Source: Amoebidium appalachense (taxonomy: Eukaryota; Ichthyosporea). From it: DNA of 64,000 nucleotides. The translations under genes were made by a program, and so were the position numbers. Positions within the stretch are counted from its first letter, which is position 1. Each line of letters starts with the position of its first letter. Of this stretch, positions 20,102 to 30,273 are shown in pieces. The notes beneath the pieces are model-generated. The model was given only the letters and a program-made list of their open reading frames with translations, ran no database searches and was not told where the DNA came from. The stretch is taken from assembly GCA_963693365.1 (NCBI GenBank), contig CAVNZM010000003.1, forward strand, positions 6,324,001 through 6,388,000, in the 5' to 3' direction.

Positions 20102-21712
20102 AAGGTCGTGTTTCACCATGTCCTTGATGCTGGTCATGGCACGGTGCCCCAGACGATGGTGCCAGATGGATGGGTTAACACTGGTAGTGGCAGTCAGAGC
20201 CACAGGACGAGTGGGTGGTTGAATGGTGTTGTCCTTGAAGTAATACAGACCGTTGTGTAGACGGAGGTTGACGAGATGACGGCCGGTGAGTCGGTCGAAG
20301 AGAAATGACGGAGTGGAGGCATCATTCAAATCACCCTTGATGTATTCGGCAGCAGCTTGGGATGTTGAAATTAGGAAGGCTTGACCAGACGGGGTGTAGT
20401 AGGCTTCAATGGTAAAGGTGGCAGTGCCATGGTCGGTGGTGGTGTTGATGACGATACGGCCGGTGTGGGTGGCCAAGACGGGGGTTCCATTGAAGGCAGC
20501 AACGGGAGTCGGTGTCGGAAGGGGAGTGAGGTCATCATGGAAGAACTCACGGGTGGGGCAGACAGTCATGTTGCACCCGGAATCCCAGGCAGGGTCGGAG
20601 GACACGGGGACGGAGCTAGCATTGTATGCCGAGAAAGCAAAGGAGACAGATTTCTCACTGCCTTGACGGAAACGGTTGTGTCTGGACATACTGCATTTCG
20701 GCTCGGGGCAATCGATGATCTTGTGATCAGGCTCGTTGCAGTAGGAGCATGCATTCACGGACGGGTTGTTAGAACGATCCGGGGAATCAGAACGACGGGA
20801 ACCCGAGAAACGGGAACGACTGGGGGAACGAGACGTGGACCGGAAGGCAGGTCGGTGGGGGGAACGGGATCGAGTGTGCTGACGGGAGAGACGAGTTCGG
20901 AGGTCCGTGCCATGGGTACGGTCAAGTCGGTTGCGTAAGTCACGGCGAGGAAGATCACGGGGGGGAGCACTGGCATTTAATGCCATGCTGGACTTGGAGG
21001 CACGGTGGGCACGGTTGCTCCGGAGTTGCATCTTGAGGTCTTGACGTAGCTCGATGCCCTTGACGTGGTTGTGAAGGGACTCGAAGTCGGGGAATAGCTT
21101 ATCACCGAAGTGATAGTCTTCGATAAGACGGTTGAACTCAGGGGTGAGGTCGTCTCTGGTGGTGAGTTCATTGAAGAACTTCTCAGCTAGACGAGTGAAG
21201 TGAATGGACTCATCTTGGAGGGACTGGAGCTGGTTCACGATGGTCTGCAGACGACTCAGGTAGGTGGTGAATGATTCACCGGGCTGAAGGGCACAGGCAT
21301 CCCACTGACGGTGAAGGATGCGGATCTGATCGGGTTTGCCTTGGAGGTAGTGTTGACGGAATTTCCACATGGCCCGTTCAGGGTCCATGCCAATACGGTA
21401 CTGAGCAACGGTGGTGAGCACGGAAGGGTCGATGTTCTGAATCATATGGAGCAGAAGGCAATTGCGGGCCTCCTTGAGTTCCGCGGTAGTGCCGTAGCCG
21501 TAGAAGGGGGGTTCACCGTCAACCGCGACGGTGGTAGGGGGGACGTAGTTGTCAGCAAGCACAACATCCACGAGTCGGACACCTTTAGTGCCGGTCATCA
21601 TGCCGAGAAAAATGATTTCCCATTGAAAATAGGTGGTTTTGCTATCGGGACCAGTCTTCCCCTCACCTTTCCACATGGTTATTTTGTTTACGCCAGTTTT
21701 GGTTGGATCCAT
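20102..21712 (-). pseudogene. gag-pol: copia copy 2 gag-protease-pre-integrase
   Basis: ATG at 21712 (MDPTKTGVNK). Gag, the zinc knuckle CSYCNEPDHKIIDC, protease WDSGCNM and the WHHRLGH finger are all in one frame without the stop seen in copy 1. This shows that the family uses a fused gag-pol frame. It ends where the solo LTR begins, so no complete polyprotein can be made. Confidence 0.88.
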
Positions 21713-21751
21713 GATTGAAAAACGATCGCTAGTTCTAGATGTGTGTAGGGA

Positions 21752-21774
21752 GCGTGCAAAAGGGCTGCATAACC
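21752..21774 (-). promoter_or_regulatory. copia copy 2 primer-binding region
   Basis: Identical to 13083-13105 and directly next to the 5' LTR. Conservation in two diverged copies supports a functional role. Confidence 0.5.
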
Positions 21775-22699
21775 TGTAAAATTATATAAGTATTTGGGAT
21801 GAAAGCAGAGACACAGTGGTGCAGTGTGAAAACACCACAGACACACACAACAACAAAACACGGAACGATCGGAGCAGTGTACACAACAGACATCAATGTT
21901 TAGACACGACTGAACTGAATTTATTCTGATCTTCGAATAAATACCTGAAATTCCTCTAAGTCCAATCCATACATGATTTCCGACCAGTGGGAAATCAGAT
22001 CTATCTCTAATAGAAACCAATCACTAAGAACCAATTGCTTTCAGAGAGATCCGGTACGCGGAGACGTACACGATAGGACACAGACACTAGTTAAGGTCAA
22101 CTCGTGTCATCATCAAGGAAGTTCTAACCTATGACATACTGCAAAGACTCAGACATATCACACTTAACCTTGATGATTGGTTAAAGCCCGGCAACACATG
22201 AAAACTAAAGTAAATTAATGAAGTCTAAACACACATGCTATTCTAAGTGTAGCCTAAGTGTGTTACCGTCCAATGAACACGTATTAAGTAACACAAATCT
22301 ACCTAACATATATTAGTAGAAAAGAAATACGATTATACACATGAAGACAAGGAGAGAAAGAAAAGAAAATAAGGAAGGAGAAAGAGGAAGGAAAAGAGAG
22401 CACAGATCAACAAACAAGATAGTAATAGCATAACTATAACCAGAGATATTTATGTACACACGAACATGTACACGTCTCTCCCTGAGTGGGTGGATCCGTG
22501 TACACACATATAAATATTCTAATCGATATTACAACACACGATTAAAGCCGATACAACACGATTACAAGTATACAAGCATATCGGAGATCGATGCTACACT
22601 TTACATAATAGGAGTGTGGCATTTACACTAAGCATATGAACTGAAACATAACACAAACTGAGAAGATCTTACCATATGTAAATACTACGTATTACAACA
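21775..22699 (-). repeat. copia 5' LTR (copy 2)
   Basis: 925 bp, starting TGTAAAATTA (slightly diverged from TGTTAAATTG) and ending TATTACAACA. Bases 22700-22889 beyond it are a T-rich unique stretch in which I recognise nothing. Confidence 0.92.
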
Positions 22700-22889
22700 A
22701 TAAGTTCTGGTCCGGGTTTCCGTCCTTACTATGTTTGAGGTTCGTTCTGTCGACTCTTTTTTTGCCACTCTAGAGGTGGGTACCGGCTCTTTGTCCTATG
22801 GCTGCTGTTGTTTCCGTTTTTCGTTTCTGTGTTGCCCCAGCCCAGCCTGTTGTGCTTGTGTGGTAGTTTTCTTTTTCTTTTTTCTTCTT

Positions 22890-23457
22890 TCTATGAAAAC
22901 TACTCCGGGACGTGTGTTGCCTCTAGGGGGACATCCCCTTGGACGAAAGTGAACCTGCAATGGTTGTAAACCACGGCAAGCCCCCAGTCATCAATTTATT
23001 GATCCGTGAGGTCCTTGTGCCCAAAAAACGGGGGAAGTCTTCGCCCCGTGAAAAAACAGCACGTATGTGTGGATCAATGGGGGTTGAGTGTTGGGTGTAG
23101 GTGGGTGGGTGAAAAGAAAATATAGCTGTAAAGCTGTAGGTGCTCAACACAGAAGATGTGTCTGTTGCTTGCTGATCTGCTAAAAACTGTCGTGCTTATA
23201 TACCTAAGGCTACCGATCTGAGCCAATCAAAATCGATCTAGTGTTATGTGAAATCTGAACCTGAGCCAATCAAACTCGGTCTAGTGATCTGTGGAATCTG
23301 ATGTTTTAATCGGCTAATAGGTGCCTGTATGCGGGCAGCCGAACGCGAGCTGCTAAAACACGAAACGAAGCCTACATGGTTATGTTGATATCGGACACCC
23401 ATCCTACGTGTTTACCCAGAAAAATATTTATGTCAATGAAACTCCACAAATAAAACC
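22890..23457 (-). mobile_element. short tyrosine-recombinase-element unit (A-middle-B)
   Basis: 568 bp from TCTATGAAAAC to ATAAAACC. It has repeat B (first about 89 bp), a 140-bp middle piece and repeat A (last about 345 bp), with no coding region. Its A part is the variant with GAAAAGAAAATATAGC, identical in type to the A repeat at 27214-27553 rather than to 24559-24905. Confidence 0.7.
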
Positions 23458-24330
23458 TTTTCTTCTTTATTTGTCATGATTCTTTTTGGTATTTTTTGTT
23501 TGCATAAGAGTAATGTTGATACGAGATGCGAGATAAAGTAGATAGTAGAGAATGGATGCCACCTGGGGTGGTATGTTAGTTGTGTTGTTAACTTGTGTGC
23601 TGTAGGATGCCACCTGGGGTGCCACACAGTGGTATATTAGTTGTGTTGTTTACTTGTGTGCTTGATGCCACTATCCAACCGAAGTTAATAAAGTGACCAT
23701 ACGGAACACGTATCATCAGCAATCTTGCCGAAACATCCGGAACCCATAAAAGATACATTGAAGATATCCATATACTCAAACCCATCCTGAACATAACCCT
23801 ACATCCAGTTCATGGGTTTAAGATATGTAAATATAAATGGATATTAATCTTGGATATCTACGGCTAATATGTATATAGATATCTGTTAAAACCCTGATAT
23901 CCATTGGATAACTACTGTTAGGGATCCACTAGATATCCACGGGAAACGTGATATCCAGTGGATATCGAACACTAGATATGCAAATACACATGCACAACAT
24001 ATATAATGGATATGTGACGAAGGGACCCAGTGACAGGTAACCTGCCCAATATTATATCCAATGTGATATGCACTATATATATGTAACATGCTTAAAATGT
24101 GCACAAATGAGATCGAATGGATATACAGCTCAGGTTTCGAACCACATCTGGATATCAGCTAGATATGGAAATACATGTGTAGATAGACATACAATTAGCA
24201 TATAATACGTATCTATTATGGGACGATGAGACATCAGTCATGACATTCTATATGCGCATAACACATATTCAGAATTCATTAGCTGAATATGTATTCTATA
24301 TTAGAAATGATATTGATTGTATACCACTTC
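23458..24330. repeat. 873-bp AT-rich spacer X, rich in GATATC
   Basis: Lies between the ATAAACC-type end of one recombinase unit and the TCTATG start of the next. It contains eight GATATC hexamers between 23763 and 24156, plus related GGATAT and AGATAT strings. It also contains two imperfect copies of a unit beginning GATGCCACCTGGGGTG near 23550-23650. It is repeated apparently without change at 27554-28426. No gene is visible. Confidence 0.85.
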
Positions 24331-25022
24331 TCTATGAAAACTACTCCGGGACGTGTGTTGCCTCTAGGGGGACATCCCCTTGGACGAAAGTGAACCTGCA
24401 ATGGTTGTAAACCACGGCAAGCCCCCAGTCATCAATTTATTGATCCGTGAGGTCCATGTGCCCAAAAAACGGGGGAAGTCTTCGCCCCGTGAAAAAACAG
24501 CACGTATGTGTGGATCAATGGGGGTTGTGTGTGGGTGTAGGTGGGTGGGTGAAAAGGAATATATAGCTGTAAGGCTGTGGATGCTAAACACAGAAGATGT
24601 GTTTGTAGCTTGCTGATCTGCTAAAAACTGTCGTGCTTACTAAGTATATACCTAAGCCTACCGATCTGAGCCAATCAAAAATCGATCTAGTGATATGTGA
24701 AATCTGATCCGAGCCAGTCATAACTCGGTCTAGTGATCTGTGGTATCTGATGTTTTGATTGGCTAATAGGTGCCCGTGTGCGGGCAGCCAACCGCTAACT
24801 GCTAAAACACGAAATGAAGCCTACATGGTTATGTTGGTATCGAACACCCATCCTACGTGTTTACCCAGAAAAATATTTATGTCAATAATTTCCACAAATA
24901 AAACCTCTATGAAAACTACTCCGGGACGTGTGTTGCCTCTAGGGGGATATCCCCTTGGACGAAAGTGAACCTGCAATGGTTGTAAACCACGGCACGAGAG
25001 CAGTATGCTTGCTCCAAAGGTT

Positions 25023-26270
25023 TCACTTAAGAATAGAGGCGAATACACGTGTGGTAGTGGCAGCAATGGAGGCCGGGCGAAGTCGAGTATAGATCAGGAA
25101 ACAGTCGGAGGACCATCTGCCGAGTTGTTTGATCCGGGAGTCGTCGACTCCGGCCTCAGCCAGGGCTGTGGCCCCCCCTATTCGGAGGCTGTAGCCGGCA
25201 AACCGGGAGGGTGAGAAGCCTGCCCGGGAGAGGAGGGCACGGAAGTCGGCAGAGAAAGCACCCTTGGTGTAGGGAATGCCACCGAGACTGAACAGGGGGT
25301 CGTCGGGTTGACCGGACGTTGTATCCAGGAACTGCCGGAGGAGATGGGCTGGGGAGAAGTGGGTGAGGGGCAGGGCAGCTAGAGTGACGTTGAAACCTCG
25401 GGCCCGTACATCCGTCTTGGAGGTTGGCAGGTGGAGGGTGGCATGGGACAAAGTACCAGTGGGGGTGTAGCTGAAGGTCACGTCCTTCCGTTTAACGTGA
25501 CGGGACGGGTCGAAGGAAGTCAGGGTTTTGGAGGTAAATTCCCCCGAACGGAGGAGACCACAGAAACCGACGATGAGGGCCGTCCATAGCCGTAGATTGG
25601 CCGAGGAGGCCTTGGTGGGGCACTGGCCATGGAGTAGGCTGAGGTGGGAGGGCAGGAGGGGCTCCCTGGTGGATGATCGGGGTCGGATGTTGTGAGAAAG
25701 CTGCCATCTGCCCACCCCTCGGAGGAACCAGGCCAGAGACTTGTCGTGGGGGTAGGGAGCAGGGAGGCCCATGTCGAGGTGGAGTCTGGTGATGGCCGAA
25801 TTGTAGCCGGCCAAGGAAGAGGCCTGTACCACCTCGTTGGGCACACCAGGCGAGAAAGAGCTGCACGGTGTGGGGGGAGGCCGGGAGGGAGGACCCGGCG
25901 GAGGATTGCAGCCGAGATGCCACACAAAAATCGATGAACACTTTTTGCACCCGGGAGTAAAAGGCCCGAGAGTCGAGGTTGAGACTCAGGGCCTGGCATT
26001 CCTGCAGGGTAGTGGTGGCACGAAGCAGCTCGGCCGGAGCAAAGTGGGGGGCCAATCTGCCAGCGTTGCTCCGGAAGGGGAGATCCGAAAGGTGGAGGGG
26101 CCGCGATAGCCGATGTTGACACCGAATTCGACATCGTGGAGGAGCTGCGCGGCGAATGATTGGTCTGGGTAGGGGGCCAGCAGCTCCCGGAGGCGGGAGG
26201 TGTCAACGAGGTGCTGGGGCAGCGGGCGGGCCTCCGGGTCTGAGCCTCGGGGGAAGGGGGTGGTTAGCAA
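25023..26270 (-). pseudogene. tyrosine recombinase gene, frameshifted
   Basis: The catalytic half (25023-about 25840) is open. It has GLLRSGEF (first catalytic Arg), LPTSKTDV (Lys), YSLRIGGATALAEAG (normally H-x-x-R), LGRW and finally FLIYTR with the nucleophile Tyr. The normal His is Tyr here; the copy at 29119 keeps His. The N-terminal core-binding part (SRAFYSRVQKVFIDFC, about 25980-25930) is in another frame. Further upstream (26270-26000) is LLAPYPDQ...NIGYRGP, which resembles the segment preceding RT in DIRS elements. At least two frame changes are needed, and a 78-bp G run (26305-26382) interrupts the region upstream. Confidence 0.75.
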
Positions 26271-26304
26271 GGGTGGGGCACCCTCGGGGAGATCCCGGCA
26301 TCGG

Positions 26305-26382
26305 GGGGGGGGGGGGGGGGGGGGGGGGGGGAGGGGGGGGGAGGGGGGGGGGGGGAGGGGGGGGGGGGGGGGGGGGGGGGCA
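26305..26382. repeat. poly-G tract inside the recombinase element
   Basis: 78 bp of G with a few single A. It separates a Pro-rich open stretch (26613-26400, - strand) from the recombinase coding region and is the likely cause of frame loss. Confidence 0.9.
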
Positions 26383-26765
26383 GCAGGGCCCCGGGGGGGT
26401 TAGAGTAGGGCAGCTGGGCCCGAGGGAGGGTTTGCAGGGAGGGCAGCGGGGCCCTGTGCAGGGGATGCCCGAGCACGCGGGGGTGTGGGCAGACACAGAG
26501 TTAGAAGAAGGGGGAGGGAGTGCTAGGTGAGTGTAAGGGGGGGGAGGCTCGTGGGATGGGGGGGGAGTAAAATTATGTGCAGTGACCAGAATAACGTCTT
26601 TGTGTAGGGACATTTATTCTTGGCGCGTGCGGGCGCCGTAGTTGGCCTGCGAAAATTTTTACTCAGCCCGAGTGGCCCGTTTTTCCCGAGCTCCGTGTCC
26701 TTGTACCCGTGTATCCTAGCTCATAGCCCCTATGTTCTATCTGTGGGTGTGGGTGTGCGCGTAGA

Positions 26766-27175
26766 CTAGGCATTGTGCTTGCAGTCTTTGCGGGGGTGTG
26801 TGCCAGAGCAGAGCGGGCACATGTGGGAGAAGGGGCAGGGCTGCTTAGCGCAGGACCGACCGTTGATGTGGAAATTCCTGCAGTGTGTCGCGGGTAGATC
26901 CACGGGTCGGGCCGGTGGTGCCGGGCCGGGTTGCGGGCGGTGAGGGCGGCAAGGACGGCGTCCTGAGAAGTCATTGGCGGGGATGGCGGGGCCTGAGGCG
27001 GGACTTCAGGAGTAGAGGGGAGAGTAGCCGGAGGGTCCGTAGCGGTTAGGGCCTCCGGAGGCGCGTCAGTGCCCACGGGAGCGTTGGTCAGCCTGTGGCG
27101 GAGGTCGCTGCGGGTCAGGCGCTTAGGTGCCGCGGCAGGGGCGGTGGCTGAGGCCTGGAGCTTTTTCGGCGGCAT
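26766..27175 (-). pseudogene. zinc-finger (gag-like) protein of the recombinase element
   Basis: ATG at 27175 opens a frame beginning MPPKKLQASA, with a Lys-rich start and a Pro/Ala-rich middle. Near 26925 the frame changes by one. The other frame then encodes CRNFHINGRSCAKQPCPFSH (C-x9-C-x4-C-x3-H), followed by CPLCSGTHPRKDC (CX2CX3HX4C), ending in TAG at 26766. Paired Cys/His clusters of this kind occur in the first protein of some tyrosine-recombinase elements and suggest nucleic-acid binding. AATAAA lies downstream on the - strand at about 26613. The frameshift could be real or a sequencing error. Confidence 0.55.
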
Positions 27176-27553
27176 GCTGACCGGCGTAGGGAAAGATAGG
27201 GAGAATGAAAAGAAAATATAGCTGTAAAGCTGTAGGTGCTCAACACAGAAGATGTGTCTGTTGCTTGCTGATCTGCTAAAAACTGTCGTGCTTATATACC
27301 TAAGGCTACCGATCTGAGCCAATCAAAATCGATCTAGTGTTATGTGAAATCTGAACCTGAGCCAATCAAACTCGGTCTAGTGATCTGTGGAATCTGATGT
27401 TTTAATCGGCTAATAGGTGCCTGTATGCGGGCAGCCGAACGCGAGCTGCTAAAACACGAAACGAAGCCTACATGGTTATGTTGATATCGGACACCCATCC
27501 TACGTGTTTACCCAGAAAAATATTTATGTCAATGAAACTCCACAAATAAAACC

Positions 27554-28426
27554 TTTTCTTCTTTATTTGTCATGATTCTTTTTGGTATTTTTTGTTTGCA
27601 TAAGAGTAATGTTGATACGAGATGCGAGATAAAGTAGATAGTAGAGAATGGATGCCACCTGGGGTGGTATGTTAGTTGTGTTGTTAACTTGTGTGCTGTA
27701 GGATGCCACCTGGGGTGCCACACAGTGGTATATTAGTTGTGTTGTTTACTTGTGTGCTTGATGCCACTATCCAACCGAAGTTAATAAAGTGACCATACGG
27801 AACACGTATCATCAGCAATCTTGCCGAAACATCCGGAACCCATAAAAGATACATTGAAGATATCCATATACTCAAACCCATCCTGAACATAACCCTACAT
27901 CCAGTTCATGGGTTTAAGATATGTAAATATAAATGGATATTAATCTTGGATATCTACGGCTAATATGTATATAGATATCTGTTAAAACCCTGATATCCAT
28001 TGGATAACTACTGTTAGGGATCCACTAGATATCCACGGGAAACGTGATATCCAGTGGATATCGAACACTAGATATGCAAATACACATGCACAACATATAT
28101 AATGGATATGTGACGAAGGGACCCAGTGACAGGTAACCTGCCCAATATTATATCCAATGTGATATGCACTATATATATGTAACATGCTTAAAATGTGCAC
28201 AAATGAGATCGAATGGATATACAGCTCAGGTTTCGAACCACATCTGGATATCAGCTAGATATGGAAATACATGTGTAGATAGACATACAATTAGCATATA
28301 ATACGTATCTATTATGGGACGATGAGACATCAGTCATGACATTCTATATGCGCATAACACATATTCAGAATTCATTAGCTGAATATGTATTCTATATTAG
28401 AAATGATATTGATTGTATACCACTTC
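27554..28426. repeat. second copy of spacer X
   Basis: Same 873 bp as 23458-24330, offset by 4096. The short peptides encoded in both copies are identical. Confidence 0.9.
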
Positions 28427-29950
28427 TCTATGAAAACTACTCCGGGACGTGTGTTGCCTCTAGGGGGACATCCCCTTGGACGAAAGTGAACCTGCAATGG
28501 TTGTAAACCACGGCAAGCCCCCAGTCATCAATTTATTGATCCGTGAGGTCCATGTGCCCAAAAAACGGGGGAAGTCTTCGCCCCGTGAAAAAACAGCACG
28601 TATGTGTGGATCAATGGGGGTTGTGTGTGGGTGTAGGTGGGTGGGTGAAAAGGAATATATAGCTGTAAGGCTGTGGATGCTAAACACAGAAGATGTGTTT
28701 GTAGCTTGCTGATCTGCTAAAAACTGTCGTGCTTACTAAGTATATACCTAAGCCTACCGATCTGAGCCAATCAAAAATCGATCTAGTGATATGTGAAATC
28801 TGATCCGAGCCAGTCATAACTCGGTCTAGTGATCTGTGGTATCTGATGTTTTGATTGGCTAATAGGTGCCCGTGTGCGGGCAGCCAACCGCTAACTGCTA
28901 AAACACGAAATGAAGCCTACATGGTTATGTTGGTATCGAACACCCATCCTACGTGTTTACCCAGAAAAATATTTATGTCAATAATTTCCACAAATAAAAC
29001 CTCTATGAAAACTACTCCGGGACGTGTGTTGCCTCTAGGGGGATATCCCCTTGGACGAAAGTGAACCTGCAATGGTTGTAAACCACGGCACGAGAGCAGT
29101 ATGCTTGCTCCAAAGGTTTCACTTAAGAATAGAGGCGAATACACGTGTGGTGGTGGCAGCAATGGAGGCCGGACGAAGTCGGGTATAGATCAGGAAGCAG
29201 TCGGAGGACCACCTGCCGAGTTGTTTGATCCGGGAGTCGTCGACCCCGGCCTCAGCCAGTGCTGTGGCCCCCCCGATGCGGAGGCTGTGTCCGGCAAACC
29301 GGGAGGGTGAGAGGCCTGCCCGGGAGAGGAGGGCACGGAAATCGGCAGAGAAAGCACTCTTGGTGTAGGGGATGCCACCGAGACTGAAGAGGGGGTCGTC
29401 GGGTTGACCGGACGTTGTATCCAGGAACTGCCGGAGGAGATGGGCTGGGGAGAAGTGGGTGAGGGGCAGGGCAGCTAGGGTGACGTTGACACCTCGGGCC
29501 TGTACATCCGTCTTAGAGGTTGGCAGGTGGAGGGTGGCATGGGACAAAGTACCGGTGGGGGTGTAGCTGAAGGTCACGTCCTTCCGTTTAACGTGACGGG
29601 ACGGGTCGAAAGGAGTCAGGGTCTTGGAGGTAAATTCCCCTGAACGGAGGAGACCACAGAAACCGACGATGAGGGCCGTCCATAGCCGGAGATTGGCCGA
29701 GGAGGCCTTGGTGGGGCACTGGCCATGGAGTAGGCGGAGGTGGGAGGGGAGGAGGGGTTCCCTGGTGGATGAGCGGGGTCGGATGTTGTGAGAAAGCTGC
29801 CATCGGCCCACCCCCCGTAGGAACCAGGCCAGAGACTTGTCGTGGGGGTAGGGAGCAGGGAGGCCCATGTCGAGGTGGAGCCTGGTGATGGCCGAATTGT
29901 AGCCGGTTAAGGAAGAGGCCTGTACCCCTCGTTGGGCACACCAGGCGAGA
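28427..29950 (-). mobile_element. second, truncated tyrosine-recombinase element
   Basis: Repeats 24331-25850 at an offset of 4096: B2, middle, A2, B1 and the recombinase gene. It breaks off at 29950 (CCAGGCGAGA then a T run) and so lacks the zinc-finger gene and A1. The repeats and spacer look identical to the first copy, but the recombinase coding part differs at several percent of sites by eye. Confidence 0.8.
29119..29940 (-). pseudogene. tyrosine recombinase catalytic domain (second copy)
   Basis: Carries the full set GLLRSGEF, LPTSKTDV, GHSLRIGGAT, LGRW and FLIYTR, so the R-K-H-R-Y constellation is intact. The frame is open for about 250 codons back to the core-binding region, where it shifts and is then truncated by the break at 29950. 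It is better preserved than the copy at 25023. Confidence 0.75.
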
Positions 29951-29993
29951 TTTTTTTGACTTTGTTGAAAATAAGTCTGCTAACAATCTATCG

Positions 29994-30016
29994 CACACAC
30001 GCACACGCACACGCAC

Positions 30017-30049
<33 letters not shown>

Positions 30050-30080
30050 CACGCACACACACGCACACACACGCACACAC
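29994..30080. repeat. (CACACG)n/(CA)n microsatellite
   Basis: ACACGC hexamers grading into CA repeats, next to the truncated end of the recombinase element. Confidence 0.9.
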
Positions 30081-30090
30081 CCACACAAAC

Positions 30091-30273
30091 ATAGGTCAAG
30101 AACATGGTGTCCGAGAACCTGATATCATTCAGGAAAGCACTCAACACCATGCAACCCACCGTGTAGACGCTGAGTATGATGATGACAGCCCACCCCCACC
30201 TTTGCCGCTTAATATGTTTTTCTAGCCGATTGCAAAGCGCTTGCACCCCAAATGACGACAACAACAGCTGCAA
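30091..30273 (-). CDS. possible exon of a membrane protein
   Basis: The - strand frame reads CNRLEKHIKRQRWGWAVIII and LSVYTVGCMVLSAFLNDIRF. This is a basic stretch followed by a roughly 20-residue hydrophobic segment, typical of a transmembrane helix. A GT sits at the end (TAT before GTTTGTGTGG at 30091), which could be a splice donor running into the microsatellite. An in-frame ATG is absent and an alternative frame is also hydrophobic, so this is only a suggestion. No partner exon was found. Confidence 0.25.

Larger units (their letters stand above)
15701..22699 (-). mobile_element. Ty1/copia retrotransposon copy 2, degenerate
   Basis: Same family as copy 1: 5' LTR 21775-22699, primer region 21752-21774, gag-pol 21712-16371, G tract 16051-16144, polypurine tract 15941-15950, truncated 3' LTR 15701-15940. 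It is disrupted by a solo LTR with an ATAAC duplication, by a 2-bp deletion near 18598, and by a 4-bp insertion near 17367. The left flank is lost through fusion with gypsy, so no target duplication can be confirmed; ATAAG follows the right LTR. Confidence 0.88.
24331..27553 (-). mobile_element. tyrosine-recombinase element (DIRS/PAT/Ngaro-like or Crypton-like), longest copy
   Basis: 3223 bp. Reading the - strand: repeat A1 (27553-27214), a zinc-finger gene (27175-26766), a recombinase gene (about 26270-25023), repeat B1 (24994-24906), repeat A2 (24905-24559), a middle piece, and repeat B2 (24419-24331). A1-body-B1-A2-B2 is the split-direct-repeat layout of PAT and Ngaro retrotransposons, which integrate through a tyrosine recombinase from a circular intermediate. 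No reverse transcriptase or RNase H is present. This is therefore either an RT-deleted derivative or a Crypton-type DNA element. A1 and A2 are of different sequence variants, so the copy is a recombinant. Confidence 0.65.

Noticed and set aside
22923-24616. Short open frames in the recombinase-element repeats, identical in several copies
   Set aside because: They fall in the non-coding A, B and middle pieces and are conserved only because the repeats are.
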